A stretch of DNA of 64,000 nt from Christiangramia sp. (GTDB lineage Bacteria > Bacteroidota > Bacteroidia > Flavobacteriales > Flavobacteriaceae), in contig NZ_JAPYPC010000017.1 in the NCBI RefSeq assembly GCF_029937855.1, forward strand, positions 1 through 64,000, in the 5' to 3' direction. Each line of letters starts with the position of its first letter. Position 1 is the stretch's first letter. Under the pieces are notes generated by a model, which saw only the letters and a program-made list of their open reading frames with translations, made no database searches and had not been told where the DNA came from. Below, piece by piece: positions 50,911 to 60,138 of the stretch. The translations under genes and the position numbers were made by a program.

Positions 50911-51056
50911 CATCGGAGTTTCATTTTTCACCTCTCCCTCGGGAGAGGTCAGAAGTGCTTTTTCGCAGTTCGGGGTGAGGGGAGAATAAAAAATTTCAGG
51001 TGTTTAGTAGAAAGATCAAATTAAATCGGTGAGATAAGTCTCAGACTTGCCTTGAC
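50911..51056 (-). repeat. Dispersed intergenic repeat, copy B
   Basis: Same orientation as copy A. Shared pieces in order are CTCCCTCGGGAGAGGTCAGAA, TTCGGGGTGAGGGGA, AATAAAAAATTTCAG and CAGACTTGCCTTGA. The centre right of GTGTTTAG is more diverged than in A and C. The CTTGCC end lies about 15 bases past the stop of the glycosyltransferase gene. Confidence 0.6.
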
Positions 51057-51068
51057 TTTAATTGATTT

Positions 51069-52310
51069 TTAGAAATTTATACTTCTATTCTTTTCTTCAA
51101 TAAATTTCGACATAAAATAAGTGCTTCTATGCAAATGGTGTTTTAACATCATTCCTGTAAAATTTTCTAATCGATGCGATCTTATATTCTTGTGAATTTT
51201 CTTTAATCTGTTTCTGAAGGAGTTTAAGTGTTCTTCTTTATTAAAACGTTGATTGATGATCTCAAAACCCAGGTTTTGCTTCGCTTTCCATAGATCTTCA
51301 GAAGAATAAAGTTTAACAGCCTGCTCTATAAAATCATCTTCGGTATGCACTATAAAACCATTCCATTCAAAATTTCCGGGGATTCCTTCAGCTCCTACAG
51401 CAGTAGTAACAGATGCAGTTCCGTTTTGCATGGCCTCTACAAGTTTTCCTTTTAAACCCGCACCAAACAGAATAGGAGCGAGGCAAATTTTGGCATTTCT
51501 CATCACCTCCGCGGAATCTTTTACCCAACCATTTACAATAAAACCCTCTTTTGGATTATGTAGGTTTAGTACTTTTTGCGAAGGATAAGCTCCGTAAACC
51601 TGCATTTTTGCATCCGGAAGTTTTTTTCTTATTTCCGGCCAAATCTTTTCCTTCAGGTGTAAAACCGCCTTCCAGTTTGGTTCATGTAGAAAGTTTCCAA
51701 TGCTTATAAAGTCTTTTCTATCTTCAAAAAGAGGGAGGTTTTTAATATCTCTTTCGGTAATCTTCTTCAGAAGAAAGGGTAAGTATAAAAGAATTCTTTC
51801 TGAAACCTGAAATTTGCCAGTAAGTAATTCTAATTCTTTTTCAGAAATAATCAAACTAAGATCACATCTATACATCGCCGAGATTTCCCTTTTAGCAAGA
51901 TCTGAATCCATATAGATATCCTCTGCATCTTTTTTTTCCTTACATCCACGCTGACGTGCATTTCTTAGAAAATGAAGGTCTTCTGTATCCAGGATTTTTA
52001 TAGCTTCAGGACAAATTTCATCGACTCTCCAGCCAAATTGTTCTTCCATCATAAACCTGTCAAACAAAACCACTTCTGGCATTAATTCTTTCAGAAAAAC
52101 ATCAAAATCAGGATCGTTTAATTTGATCTTTTCCGTTTTAATTTCATGCTTGGTTAAATCTGCCTTATTATTGGTTTCACGTGCGGTAGTGGCGAAGGTA
52201 ATTTGGTAATCTTCATTTTTGAAGAAGTCCAGTAATTGCATCATTCTTGTTCCTGCAGCCGAAGACTTCGGTTCAGGCCAGACGTAACCAATCACGAGCA
52301 ATTTAGGCAT
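51069..52310 (-). CDS. Glycosyltransferase family 4-like protein
   Basis: A 413-residue GT-B-fold glycosyltransferase. The N-terminal Rossmann half starts VIGYVWPEPKSSAAGTRM and contains VVLFDRFMMEEQFGWRV. The C-terminal nucleotide-sugar half has ISIGNFLHEPNWKAV, MQVYGAYPSQKV and the conserved loop GAGLKGKLVEAMQNGTASV, then GAEGIP. Donor and acceptor are unknown; glycosylation of surface glycans is likely. It stands alone, facing lysC, with repeat copy B between. Confidence 0.85.
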   Translation of the reverse strand: MPKLLVIGYVWPEPKSSAAGTRMMQLLDFFKNEDYQITFATTARETNNKADLTKHEIKTEKIKLNDPDFDVFLKELMPEVVLFDRFMMEEQFGWRVDEICPEAIKILDTEDLHFLRNARQRGCKEKKDAEDIYMDSDLAKREISAMYRCDLSLIISEKELELLTGKFQVSERILLYLPFLLKKITERDIKNLPLFEDRKDFISIGNFLHEPNWKAVLHLKEKIWPEIRKKLPDAKMQVYGAYPSQKVLNLHNPKEGFIVNGWVKDSAEVMRNAKICLAPILFGAGLKGKLVEAMQNGTASVTTAVGAEGIPGNFEWNGFIVHTEDDFIEQAVKLYSSEDLWKAKQNLGFEIINQRFNKEEHLNSFRNRLKKIHKNIRSHRLENFTGMMLKHHLHRSTYFMSKFIEEKNRSINF

Positions 52311-52451
52311 TTACTTTTTTTCAAAAATAACATTTTATAACTGCCCCGAAAGCCAAATAGGAGTCTTAATAGTATGCATTAAAGCTGCGATCTAATTTTT
52401 GCGCTATAAGGATACTTTTTTATGAATTTCTTTCTGAAATATTTATGACTG

Positions 52452-52459
52452 TAATTTTG
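52452..52459 (+). promoter_or_regulatory. Bacteroidetes -7 promoter element TAATTTTG
   Basis: A perfect TAnnTTTG match 54 bases before the ATG of the Gre-like gene. The -33 region is weak (TTTC). Confidence 0.4.
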
Positions 52460-52513
52460 GCCGAAACCATGCATTTAAATATTATTCCATAAATTATAAA
52501 TAAAATCAAGCTT

Positions 52514-53014
52514 ATGAGCAGGGGATTTGTAAAAGAAGAAGACCAGGAAGAACCGGTATTAATACCACCCAGAACGGCCATACCGGAAGGAGTGACCAAT
52601 TACGTTACCCCGAACGGACTTGCTGAACTAAAACAGGAATTGAAGGATCTTGAATTTAAGAGAGCACATGTAGAAGCTGAAAATGATACGGAAAAAAGAA
52701 GATCTCAAAGTTTGATCGACGGGAAAATAAACCTATTGGCAGAAAGACTTCAAACTGCAAGATTACTGGATCCAAAAGACCAGGCAAAAGATGAAGTTAG
52801 ATTTGGAGCCCTGGTGAAACTAAAAAATGAAACCTCCGGACAATTGCAGGAATTCCAAATCGTAGGAGTGGATGAAGCTGATATTAAAAAGAAGAAGATT
52901 GCTTTTGTAGCACCAATTGCCAAGGCGGTAACCGGCAAGAAACTAGGAGAGCAAATTAATTTTAAACTGGGAAATGAGATAAGAAAACTGAAAGTTCTAA
53001 AAATCACTTATTGA
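52514..53014 (+). CDS. GreA/GreB-family elongation factor
   Basis: A 166-residue protein. It has a short N-terminal extension (SRGFVKEEDQEEPVLIPPR), a coiled-coil hairpin (LAELKQELKDLEFKRAHVEAE to about 95) and a C-terminal FKBP-like Gre domain (VRFGALVKLKNETSGQLQEF, then IVGVDEADIKKKKIAFVAP). Tip acidic residues (EAENDTEK) resemble those that position magnesium in GreA and GreB. It should rescue backtracked RNA polymerase. The 3' end overlaps the convergent usher gene by 7 bases. A more divergent second copy is at 11769-12221. Confidence 0.85.
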   Translation: MSRGFVKEEDQEEPVLIPPRTAIPEGVTNYVTPNGLAELKQELKDLEFKRAHVEAENDTEKRRSQSLIDGKINLLAERLQTARLLDPKDQAKDEVRFGALVKLKNETSGQLQEFQIVGVDEADIKKKKIAFVAPIAKAVTGKKLGEQINFKLGNEIRKLKVLKITY

Positions 53015-55572
53015 TTCTTCTGAAGGATAAACTCCAGATCGTCCACGATATCACCATATTTATTTATTTCAATGTCAAATGGTTGCGCTTCTGAACTATG
53101 AAGCTTAATTTTTTCAAGTTGCTGCTCATCAATCTTAGCGGTATAACTTCCTGTAGCCAGTCCTAAATAACTAAAATATCCGTCACCTTCGGTGAGTACA
53201 GAAGCAACTTTTTCAGAATTTTCTTTAAAGATATTAATCAGGATTCTTCCCTGACCCCGGGTTTTACCTTCATTCTTTAAAAACACGTATCCCGATACTT
53301 CTCCCATAACCCTTACTGGAATATAAATAGCTTTATACTGGTTTGGAACTGTCTCTACGGCGATATTGCGATTTTCGATCTTCCAGGCAATATTGTCCAG
53401 ACTATTTTCGTCTATTTGAAGTAATGTTTTTACATAAGGTTGAAGGTCATTTAATCTAAGGATAGTTTTGTCCTGATTATAGGTCACAAGTGCCGGATTG
53501 GATTTTAGCTCTATCCCGGGAACTCCTTCTTCCATAGGATCCATTTTTCCATTTTCATTAAGATCCAGGAAAGGAATTAGCGTAATGCCTCCACGCGCAA
53601 CTCCCGGCCGGTTTGAAACACCCACAAAACCTGTATGATCATCCCATCTTAAACTTCCCCGGGCAGCTTGTATATGAGAAGAATTTTGGTTACCAATGCG
53701 GGAGGTGGTAGATGCTTGTGCAAAATTGAAGGTATATCTTAATCCAACTTCAAAAGTGTGGGCATTCCGCAGAAAGTTATTTTCATACGAGAAATTTACG
53801 AAGCCTCTTTCAAAAATTACACGTTCTAATTCCAGATTCAAATTTCTTACCGAATTTTCTGAAATATCATATTGTACCTGAGGTGAAAATAGAAACTGGT
53901 ATGGTAATCTATAAGTCTGGGAAAGTGAAGTATAAATAGTGGGGTCGTCCAGCCTGGCGTTATATATGGCATAGGTCGTAAGGTTTGTGCTAATCCCAAA
54001 TAAGGCCCCGGATAATAAGAACTGGGCTGTGGTAAATTCAGTATTTGGAAGAAGTATTTGATTCAGGCTAAATCTGGTATAGGCTGTAAATGCATTGGTT
54101 CTAATAGGAGCGGAAAAACGAAATTCCCGTTCTTCCAGATAATTATAATTAATCGCGGTTTGATCTTCATGATATTTTATATAATTGAGGTCAAACTGCA
54201 TATTGGAAGGAGTCCTGTAACTCAACAATCCTTCACCTTTTACACCGTAGGTATATTCTCCGGAAAATAATAAATTAGAGGCCAGCCTTATGGAAGTGTT
54301 CAGGAAAGGCATTACTTCTCCGCTGGTTATTTCTGAAAGATATTCTACCCCTCCACCTATGGTAATAGTGTTGGAGAGTCCGTAATTTAAATTAAAACGG
54401 GAGAATTTCTGATTATCCCCATCTTCCACCACACCGGCACTTAAAGTATACTGCAACTCTTTTTCGGGAACAAAATTATAAGGAATGTTGATCATACGGT
54501 TTTCAGAAAGTTCTTCTCCATAAGGTCCATAGAACCTAAGGTCGACATTGGTGTTTCCGTACATTAAGGGAACTTCAAAAGAATAAAAACCTGAAGCATC
54601 TGCCTTAACAAAATCAACCAGCACATTGTTCACGTACAATTCTACCGTCCACCTTGGCTGAGTATAATCATTTAAAATATAGGTGCCATAAGAGCGTCTG
54701 TTTTGCAAAGGGGCATTGGTAAGCTGAATTCCTACCACCGGAGCAAAAAGGGAGGAGGTAGCACCGCTAAAAATCTTTCCCGCGGTGACCTGTTTAAAAA
54801 TCCTGTTTTCGTTATTTACGTATTTCCATTGATAGAACTGGTTCCTACTGGTAAAGGGAACCCGATTGGAATAATTCAGTAAAATATTGGTCTCTCCGCC
54901 GGCCAACATAGTGCCAAGACCTAAATTAAACCTGTTATCTTCAGGACCATTTGTTTGTTGAGTAGTGGTAATTCCCCAGTCTAAAATTCCTCCTTTAAAG
55001 AAGGGATATTTTCGCTCAATCACTGTATCGGGTTCTACAATTCCTTTTATTTTGTTGAGATTACTACGGGCTTTTTCCCTGCGCTTCTCTATAAAAATTG
55101 GCAGATCTATGTCTGTATCAAACTTTATAGCGAGTTCCCTAAAATTAAAATTTGTATTTAAATTGAAAACTTTACCAAAAAGTTCGGAGCGTAGATAGAA
55201 AGAGGTTGGGGTCTTAATATAATCTTTGCTGGTTAAGGGGATTGATTGCTCCTTAAATGTTATAATGGAAGCCTGAAGATCTATTTTATAAATCGATTCA
55301 GGATTTAAGATATACCCTGAAATTATCCCGGTTTCAGGATCTGTTTCATTTTTAAGGCTAAAATGATCAAAAAGGGCTGAAAAAGAAATATAAGACTGTT
55401 CGTCTTTAATTGCAATCGGAATTTCCAGTGTACCGATTCTGGGAGAGCTAAGTTCCACCACAAGCTCGTCGTATTCGGGAAACTCCTGGGCAAATATTAA
55501 TTCATTACTGAGAAGGACAGGGATACTTATTAGTAACTGAAAAAAGAATTTGTTAAGCTTAACAGAATTCAT
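53008..55572 (-). CDS. Outer-membrane usher-like protein of a DUF4402 pilus system
   Basis: An 854-residue exported protein (signal ending ELIFAQ) with the build of a fimbrial usher. It has an N-terminal periplasmic domain (EYDELVVELSSPRIGTLEIP), a long beta-barrel of alternating strands (FNLGLGTMLAGGETNILLNY; FNLNYGLSNTITIGGGVEY), and the usher text YVNNVLVDFVKADASGFYSF, then VDLRFYGPYGEELSENRMINIPYNFVPE-type plug/barrel linker. A FLDLNENGKMDPMEEGVPG Ca-like loop and C-terminal E-set domains (MGEVSGYVFLKNEGKTRGQG) follow. It should export and assemble subunits delivered by the chaperone. It is the last gene of the leftward operon, 8 bases after a DUF4402 subunit gene. It is distant from proteobacterial FimD, so the call rests on layout and context. 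Confidence 0.72.
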   Translation of the reverse strand: MNSVKLNKFFFQLLISIPVLLSNELIFAQEFPEYDELVVELSSPRIGTLEIPIAIKDEQSYISFSALFDHFSLKNETDPETGIISGYILNPESIYKIDLQASIITFKEQSIPLTSKDYIKTPTSFYLRSELFGKVFNLNTNFNFRELAIKFDTDIDLPIFIEKRREKARSNLNKIKGIVEPDTVIERKYPFFKGGILDWGITTTQQTNGPEDNRFNLGLGTMLAGGETNILLNYSNRVPFTSRNQFYQWKYVNNENRIFKQVTAGKIFSGATSSLFAPVVGIQLTNAPLQNRRSYGTYILNDYTQPRWTVELYVNNVLVDFVKADASGFYSFEVPLMYGNTNVDLRFYGPYGEELSENRMINIPYNFVPEKELQYTLSAGVVEDGDNQKFSRFNLNYGLSNTITIGGGVEYLSEITSGEVMPFLNTSIRLASNLLFSGEYTYGVKGEGLLSYRTPSNMQFDLNYIKYHEDQTAINYNYLEEREFRFSAPIRTNAFTAYTRFSLNQILLPNTEFTTAQFLLSGALFGISTNLTTYAIYNARLDDPTIYTSLSQTYRLPYQFLFSPQVQYDISENSVRNLNLELERVIFERGFVNFSYENNFLRNAHTFEVGLRYTFNFAQASTTSRIGNQNSSHIQAARGSLRWDDHTGFVGVSNRPGVARGGITLIPFLDLNENGKMDPMEEGVPGIELKSNPALVTYNQDKTILRLNDLQPYVKTLLQIDENSLDNIAWKIENRNIAVETVPNQYKAIYIPVRVMGEVSGYVFLKNEGKTRGQGRILINIFKENSEKVASVLTEGDGYFSYLGLATGSYTAKIDEQQLEKIKLHSSEAQPFDIEINKYGDIVDDLEFILQKNQ

Positions 55573-55580
55573 GCAGTTGA

Positions 55581-56093
55581 TTATTCCTGAATAAAAGTGA
55601 TGGTAAAAGATCCGTTGTACTCTCCGGGGCCGTTTGCAGAAATTGCACCTAAATTAAGTGTTCCACCAATATATACAGGAGTCGGCGTTTGGGAGTTTGA
55701 ATTGGTAACAAAAGTTTTTCCCGTGCTATAACTATCTATTTTAAGTTCTATGGTCTGGCCACTGGTACCTGTAAGGGTAAAAGACGGACTATGGGCAATA
55801 TTAATTAACGTCCCCGGGTTTGCGTACACATCAAACAGTGCAGGAGAAACTGTGGCTCCTGTGGTAAGCAAGACAACATCTCCAGTCCAGGTCCTGGTTC
55901 CGTTGGAGTCTACACTAACCGTCCCAAGAGAATTTCCAACTGCAAAAGCCCCAAAATTTAAAAATTGTACGGTACTAACCTCTACTTCAATAGGCACTGG
56001 AGGATTCTCCTGAGCTGTAAGCTTCTCTACTGATTGCACAAATAGTGTAAGAAGCAGAATAAAAACAATCCTAGAATTCTTCATTTTTATCAT
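55581..56093 (-). CDS. DUF4402 pilin-like subunit D (next to usher)
   Basis: A 170-residue exported protein (signal ending KLTAQ) with one DUF4402 domain: PIEVEVSTVQFLNFGAF, then GTVSVDSNGTRTWTGDV, and VYIGGTLNLGAISANGPGEYNGSFTITF at the end. It ends in FIQE instead of the VSY ending of the three other subunits, and it lies between the surface-protein gene and the usher. It may be an adaptor, initiator or anchor subunit. The start ATGA overlaps the stop of the upstream gene by 4 bases, which couples their translation. Confidence 0.75.
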   Translation of the reverse strand: MIKMKNSRIVFILLLTLFVQSVEKLTAQENPPVPIEVEVSTVQFLNFGAFAVGNSLGTVSVDSNGTRTWTGDVVLLTTGATVSPALFDVYANPGTLINIAHSPSFTLTGTSGQTIELKIDSYSTGKTFVTNSNSQTPTPVYIGGTLNLGAISANGPGEYNGSFTITFIQE

Positions 56094-58762
56094 TTTCTCA
56101 CAATTATTTTTTTTGAAAACTGACGCTTATCGGAAATAAAAGTCACCAGGTAAATTCCCGTACTCCTGATTTCAGTGAAATTAACTTCTTCGTTTCTTCT
56201 TACTTTGCGAAGTTGAAGTAACTGACCGTGTATAGTGCTAATCCTTAAAATTCCCGATTCCTCTTCTTTCAAATTCATTCTAACTATCACTTCCCCTGTA
56301 TTATTCTTTATACTGAAAGGATCATTAAATAGAGTAGGGGAATCCACAAATTTTGCCGATGAAAAAGAGAGATAAAACCTATCCTCATGTTTTCCTTTTT
56401 CAAGGTTCAGACTATAATTTTCTTCCTTTAAATTAACCGAAACCCTCCTGTGCTTGTCTATTAGAAATAGATCAGTATCAAAATTTTCAATATCTTCAGG
56501 TTTTATAATTAGCTGGCCAGATCTTTTAGTTTTAATACCTAATGGAAGTCTGAAATTATTTGTTGTTTCCTGCTCTGAAAGACCGTTGATCGAGGATTCT
56601 TTTCCATCAGCTGTAATAGAATAAAAATTTGGCAGATCAATATTCGAGTTATATAATTTTAAAGCATCTTTATTTCTTTCAAATTTCCAGGAAGCAGCCC
56701 TGTCTAAATAAATCACTAATGGATCGGAAATTTTTTCATCCTGAAATCCAGCTGAAATCCTTACGAGCGGTCTATTTAAGGGTTCTTCCTGTTCTTTATA
56801 AAATTCCTGAGAAAAGTCATTTACCCGAACGCTATTATTCATCCTTAAAACAGAATTTGTAGTGCCGTCACTGGCATGCACAAAAAATCCCTGCATGGAA
56901 GAGATAATACTCCCGGAACTACCAGAGCTGGTAATATCTGCAACATATGAGGTGTAGGCACCTCCATAAATATCTGACGCATCAGCCTTGAAAAAATATG
57001 CTGCACCATCAATATTGGTGGATAAACCAGGTACTTTATTCCAATCTATCGGTGAAGGATAAGGATTCGAAACAAGATGAAAACCTTTGGTAAATGTTCC
57101 ATGGGTGGTGTTCAAACTACGGGAAACATCACCGTTGTTAATATTACCTTCTATGTCTATCGTTACCGCTCCTCCAATATCACCAAAATTAAAGGCATAA
57201 CCTTCCATAACATTCATTGGAGCCGTGGCTGCTGTATAAGCTTCCCAGCCTGAAAGATCATTTCCATCACTATCCTGCCTGGATTCATTATAATTGTAAA
57301 CAGCGGGAAAAGTTGAATTTAAATCTATATAAGAGGAAAAATCCCCCACTGTAGTATTACTAAAAGGGGAGCCAATATATTTATATCCAAAAGCAGGATC
57401 TATATACCGTTGCATCCTCACTCTTCCTATGATTTCTCCGGTGCCTGAACCATCGATCAAAGCTGTTTGTGAAGCATCAGAAATCAGGGTGAAATTATTA
57501 TTGTTAGAAAAATTTCCGTTGGATAATTTTAACCATCCTCTTAGATTTATTGAGGTGTTGGATGTTACTCCGGCAGCATTGTCTATTTCCAAATTTAAAA
57601 CTCCACCATTTACAAATAAACCTGAATCCAAGATTTGATTTACTGTTCCTTTTAATGCCAGAGTACCGGCGGTGGCATCTATTTTTCCCTGCCCCGAAAT
57701 AGCACCATATACTTGCAGTCTATTTCCTGAAATTTTTAAAATTGTCCCCGATTGAATATCTAAATTGTTCGCCATTGCTGCAGCACCAGAACTAATCAAC
57801 GGATAATTTGTAAGACCTGAAGGGATCTTTACATTGGAGCTAGTGTTGGGAATTACACTGCATAACCAGTTCCCGGGATCATTCCAATTCGAGCCTATAG
57901 CTCCGGTCCAGTCAAACACGGTTTCAACCAATAAAGCGGCAGGTTTGGAAATGGCGACTTTACAACCTGCACCTTCCTCTGATGCCCTTACCTTGACTCT
58001 GTATAAATTACCAGACATTTCATCAGTAACATTATTAAGGTTTAATTCCTTGGAGTTAGAACCTATAAGATCTGCGAAGAAATCGCTATTTGGAGTTTTT
58101 ACCTGCCATTGATAGGTTATAGCTTTTGTGGTGGTTGTTTCAGTATTGAATATTGCATCAGCTCCTGGACAGGAAGTTTGATCCTCAGGATCTTTTAAAC
58201 TAAAACAAGATAGTTTTTCTGTTATTTCAGGAGGAAAACTTTCAAAATTATTATCATAATTTTCTTCGGTTCCGTATTCACATTCAGTATCATTAACTCC
58301 CGTAGTGTCCCCTTTGTAATCTTCACAGCTGGAAAAGTCAGCCTCCCAGCCATCTACTTCTCCAAAAATATACACATTCCCGTTCTCAATATCTATATTT
58401 GTCTGGGTGGATTCAGTAGGTTGGGTAAAATCGCCCTGAATTATTAGATAAGAAGAGACAGAAATATCAACTTTATTAGAACCAATAAAATTTCCATAGA
58501 TAATTACCACTGCTGAACTTCCCATTGTAAACTGAGATTTGTTCCCACTCATGAGTAAATCGCCGTGTACTATAAGGGTTCCATTAACGATAAGATGACT
58601 CGCATTATCGTTAAGGATAACATTGGCATATTCTTCAGTTTCACCTTCTGCAATAGTATAGGTAGTAGATATCGTGATATCTTCCTGTGCGGTTAAATTG
58701 TAAACTACCCCCAGAATGCTGAAAATCGTAAAAAGTAAGTTTTTATTTAGTCCCGTTAGCAT
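56090..58762 (-). CDS. Large T9SS-sorted surface protein inside the usher operon
   Basis: An 890-residue exported protein (signal ending YNLTAQ). The N-terminal 150 residues form a repetitive beta-solenoid-like region (ASHLIVNGTLIVHGDLLMSG; VDISVSSYLIIQGDFTQ). An Ig/PKD-like region follows (DAIFNTETTTTKAITYQWQV), then a second beta-rich repeat region with LYSNYP-like text (GFHLVSNPYPSPIDWNKV). The C terminus is a type A T9SS sorting domain (GEVIVRMNLKEEESGILRI, then STGIYLVTFISDKRQFSKKI). T9SS would anchor or release it at the surface. It starts 3 bases after the chaperone stop and overlaps the next subunit gene by 4, so it is part of the operon; an adhesin at or beside the pilus is the best guess. 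Confidence 0.82.
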   Translation of the reverse strand: MLTGLNKNLLFTIFSILGVVYNLTAQEDITISTTYTIAEGETEEYANVILNDNASHLIVNGTLIVHGDLLMSGNKSQFTMGSSAVVIIYGNFIGSNKVDISVSSYLIIQGDFTQPTESTQTNIDIENGNVYIFGEVDGWEADFSSCEDYKGDTTGVNDTECEYGTEENYDNNFESFPPEITEKLSCFSLKDPEDQTSCPGADAIFNTETTTTKAITYQWQVKTPNSDFFADLIGSNSKELNLNNVTDEMSGNLYRVKVRASEEGAGCKVAISKPAALLVETVFDWTGAIGSNWNDPGNWLCSVIPNTSSNVKIPSGLTNYPLISSGAAAMANNLDIQSGTILKISGNRLQVYGAISGQGKIDATAGTLALKGTVNQILDSGLFVNGGVLNLEIDNAAGVTSNTSINLRGWLKLSNGNFSNNNNFTLISDASQTALIDGSGTGEIIGRVRMQRYIDPAFGYKYIGSPFSNTTVGDFSSYIDLNSTFPAVYNYNESRQDSDGNDLSGWEAYTAATAPMNVMEGYAFNFGDIGGAVTIDIEGNINNGDVSRSLNTTHGTFTKGFHLVSNPYPSPIDWNKVPGLSTNIDGAAYFFKADASDIYGGAYTSYVADITSSGSSGSIISSMQGFFVHASDGTTNSVLRMNNSVRVNDFSQEFYKEQEEPLNRPLVRISAGFQDEKISDPLVIYLDRAASWKFERNKDALKLYNSNIDLPNFYSITADGKESSINGLSEQETTNNFRLPLGIKTKRSGQLIIKPEDIENFDTDLFLIDKHRRVSVNLKEENYSLNLEKGKHEDRFYLSFSSAKFVDSPTLFNDPFSIKNNTGEVIVRMNLKEEESGILRISTIHGQLLQLRKVRRNEEVNFTEIRSTGIYLVTFISDKRQFSKKIIVRK

Positions 58763-58765
58763 TAA

Positions 58766-59584
58766 CTAATCCAGTTGGTATATGGTTGTTGTATACACTT
58801 CTCCTAAATCAGATTCATAGCTTATCTCGAGGCTGCCCTGGCTAAGATCAATTTCTTCGGTGTTTTGTAAAACAAATGAAAAATCACGTTTTTCATTGGG
58901 AGTATATACCGCGATTCCTTTAACACTGCCAATAGTTATTGGAGCAACATTTTCAGAAATATAATTGACAAAAATATTTCCATATACAGACATATTGCCT
59001 TTTCTATTAATTGAAATGGAAAGTGTAGGTTTGTTAGACAAATCCAGAGAAACATTATTTAATTCGATTTCAGTGGTAGAGGCTCCTTTACGAATAATTA
59101 CCGGGATACTTATACCAAATACTGTTTTGATGTTTATTGAAATATTTTCATCAGAATCAGTAGATTGTTCACTTCCAAGGGCTGTTTGTTTTTCTACCGC
59201 CCTAAAATATAAGTGAGATCTATATTCGCCATTTTGAAGATTTCCGCTTCTGGTGATTTGTAACTTCAAGGTTTGGGCTTCATTTGGTGCTAAAGAAACC
59301 CTTCTAGGATAATACCTTAAAAATTCATCGGCAAACTTTTGACTTTCCTCAGGTTCAGTAATCTGTTCAAAACTTCCATCTTCTTTCATTTTATACTGAA
59401 TAAATGAAATAGCATAGGTAGCTGAATCACTTCCGGTATTTACAAGATTTACTTCCTGTGAGCGTTCAGGTCCATCAAAAACAATTCTTTTAGGCATGAT
59501 CATAAGATCACCCTGCGCGAAAATGTTTCCCTGAAAACAAATAAAAATAATTAGGCTAAGTAGGAAAATATTTTTTCTTATCAT
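58766..59584 (-). CDS. PapD-like periplasmic pilus chaperone
   Basis: A 272-residue exported protein (signal ending GNIFAQ) with two Ig-like domains. The N-terminal domain starts GDLMIMPKRIVFDGPERSQEV with a basic residue pair in the place of the conserved cleft Arg. It goes on to RVSLAPNEAQTLKLQITRSG, which matches the pilus chaperone G1 region with its Lys, and EYRSHLYFRAVE. The C-terminal domain is LSISINRKGNMSVYGNIFV and KRDFSFVLQNTEEIDLS. It should hold subunits by donor-strand complementation and hand them to the usher. I chose ATG at 59584 (IRKNIFLLS) over a TTG three codons upstream. It lies 25 bases after subunit C and 3 before the surface protein. Confidence 0.82.
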   Translation of the reverse strand: MIRKNIFLLSLIIFICFQGNIFAQGDLMIMPKRIVFDGPERSQEVNLVNTGSDSATYAISFIQYKMKEDGSFEQITEPEESQKFADEFLRYYPRRVSLAPNEAQTLKLQITRSGNLQNGEYRSHLYFRAVEKQTALGSEQSTDSDENISINIKTVFGISIPVIIRKGASTTEIELNNVSLDLSNKPTLSISINRKGNMSVYGNIFVNYISENVAPITIGSVKGIAVYTPNEKRDFSFVLQNTEEIDLSQGSLEISYESDLGEVYTTTIYQLD

Positions 59585-59609
59585 GGGGAACAATATGGTT
59601 AGAATGAGG

Positions 59610-60107
59610 CTAATTATAACTTACGGTAACATTGAAGCCCGAGGCATTTGTATAAAATCCAGCAGCCTGATCAGCCTCCAGATTAAGGGTTGCTCCAATC
59701 TTAAGAATGTCTATTTCTTCACCGCTAACTTCAGGAAGTACAGTGAAATCATCTATCAATAAAAATTGATTGGGATTATTTTCATTAAAAAGCTTAAAAT
59801 TTTCGGGAAAAGTGATGGCATAATTATAACTGCCATGTTTTACTACTGCTTCGGCCGCACTTACCTGGCCGGAACTGGCGGGTGCCAGTTGTAAACCAAA
59901 AGTAGTCCTGATTCCTTCGGGCGATAAAATAAGCCTTCCGGGATTATATCCACTTATTACATTTCCAAAATGGAGATCCACACTTTTTGTAATCTGAATA
60001 GGCTCTACCACCACCGCTGTACTATTCACAGAGGTTGAAGCTGAAATTTGAGCCGAGGTAAATTCAACAAAAAAGATCGCAACGAATATTAGAAGTAAGC
60101 TTTTCAT
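59610..60107 (-). CDS. DUF4402 pilin-like subunit C
   Basis: A 165-residue exported subunit (signal ending EFTSAQ). The mature start ISASTSVNSTAVVVEPIQIT is a strand with alternating small/hydrophobic residues, as in a donor-strand extension. VDLHFGNVISGYNPGRLILS and GIRTTFGLQL follow, and the protein ends FYTNASGFNVTVSYN with the penultimate Tyr that is typical of chaperone-usher pilins. It is the first gene after a hairpin and co-transcribed with the chaperone. Confidence 0.82.
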   Translation of the reverse strand: MKSLLLIFVAIFFVEFTSAQISASTSVNSTAVVVEPIQITKSVDLHFGNVISGYNPGRLILSPEGIRTTFGLQLAPASSGQVSAAEAVVKHGSYNYAITFPENFKLFNENNPNQFLLIDDFTVLPEVSGEEIDILKIGATLNLEADQAAGFYTNASGFNVTVSYN

Positions 60108-60138
60108 TTACAGTAGAATAAGTTGAACATATCAAATT

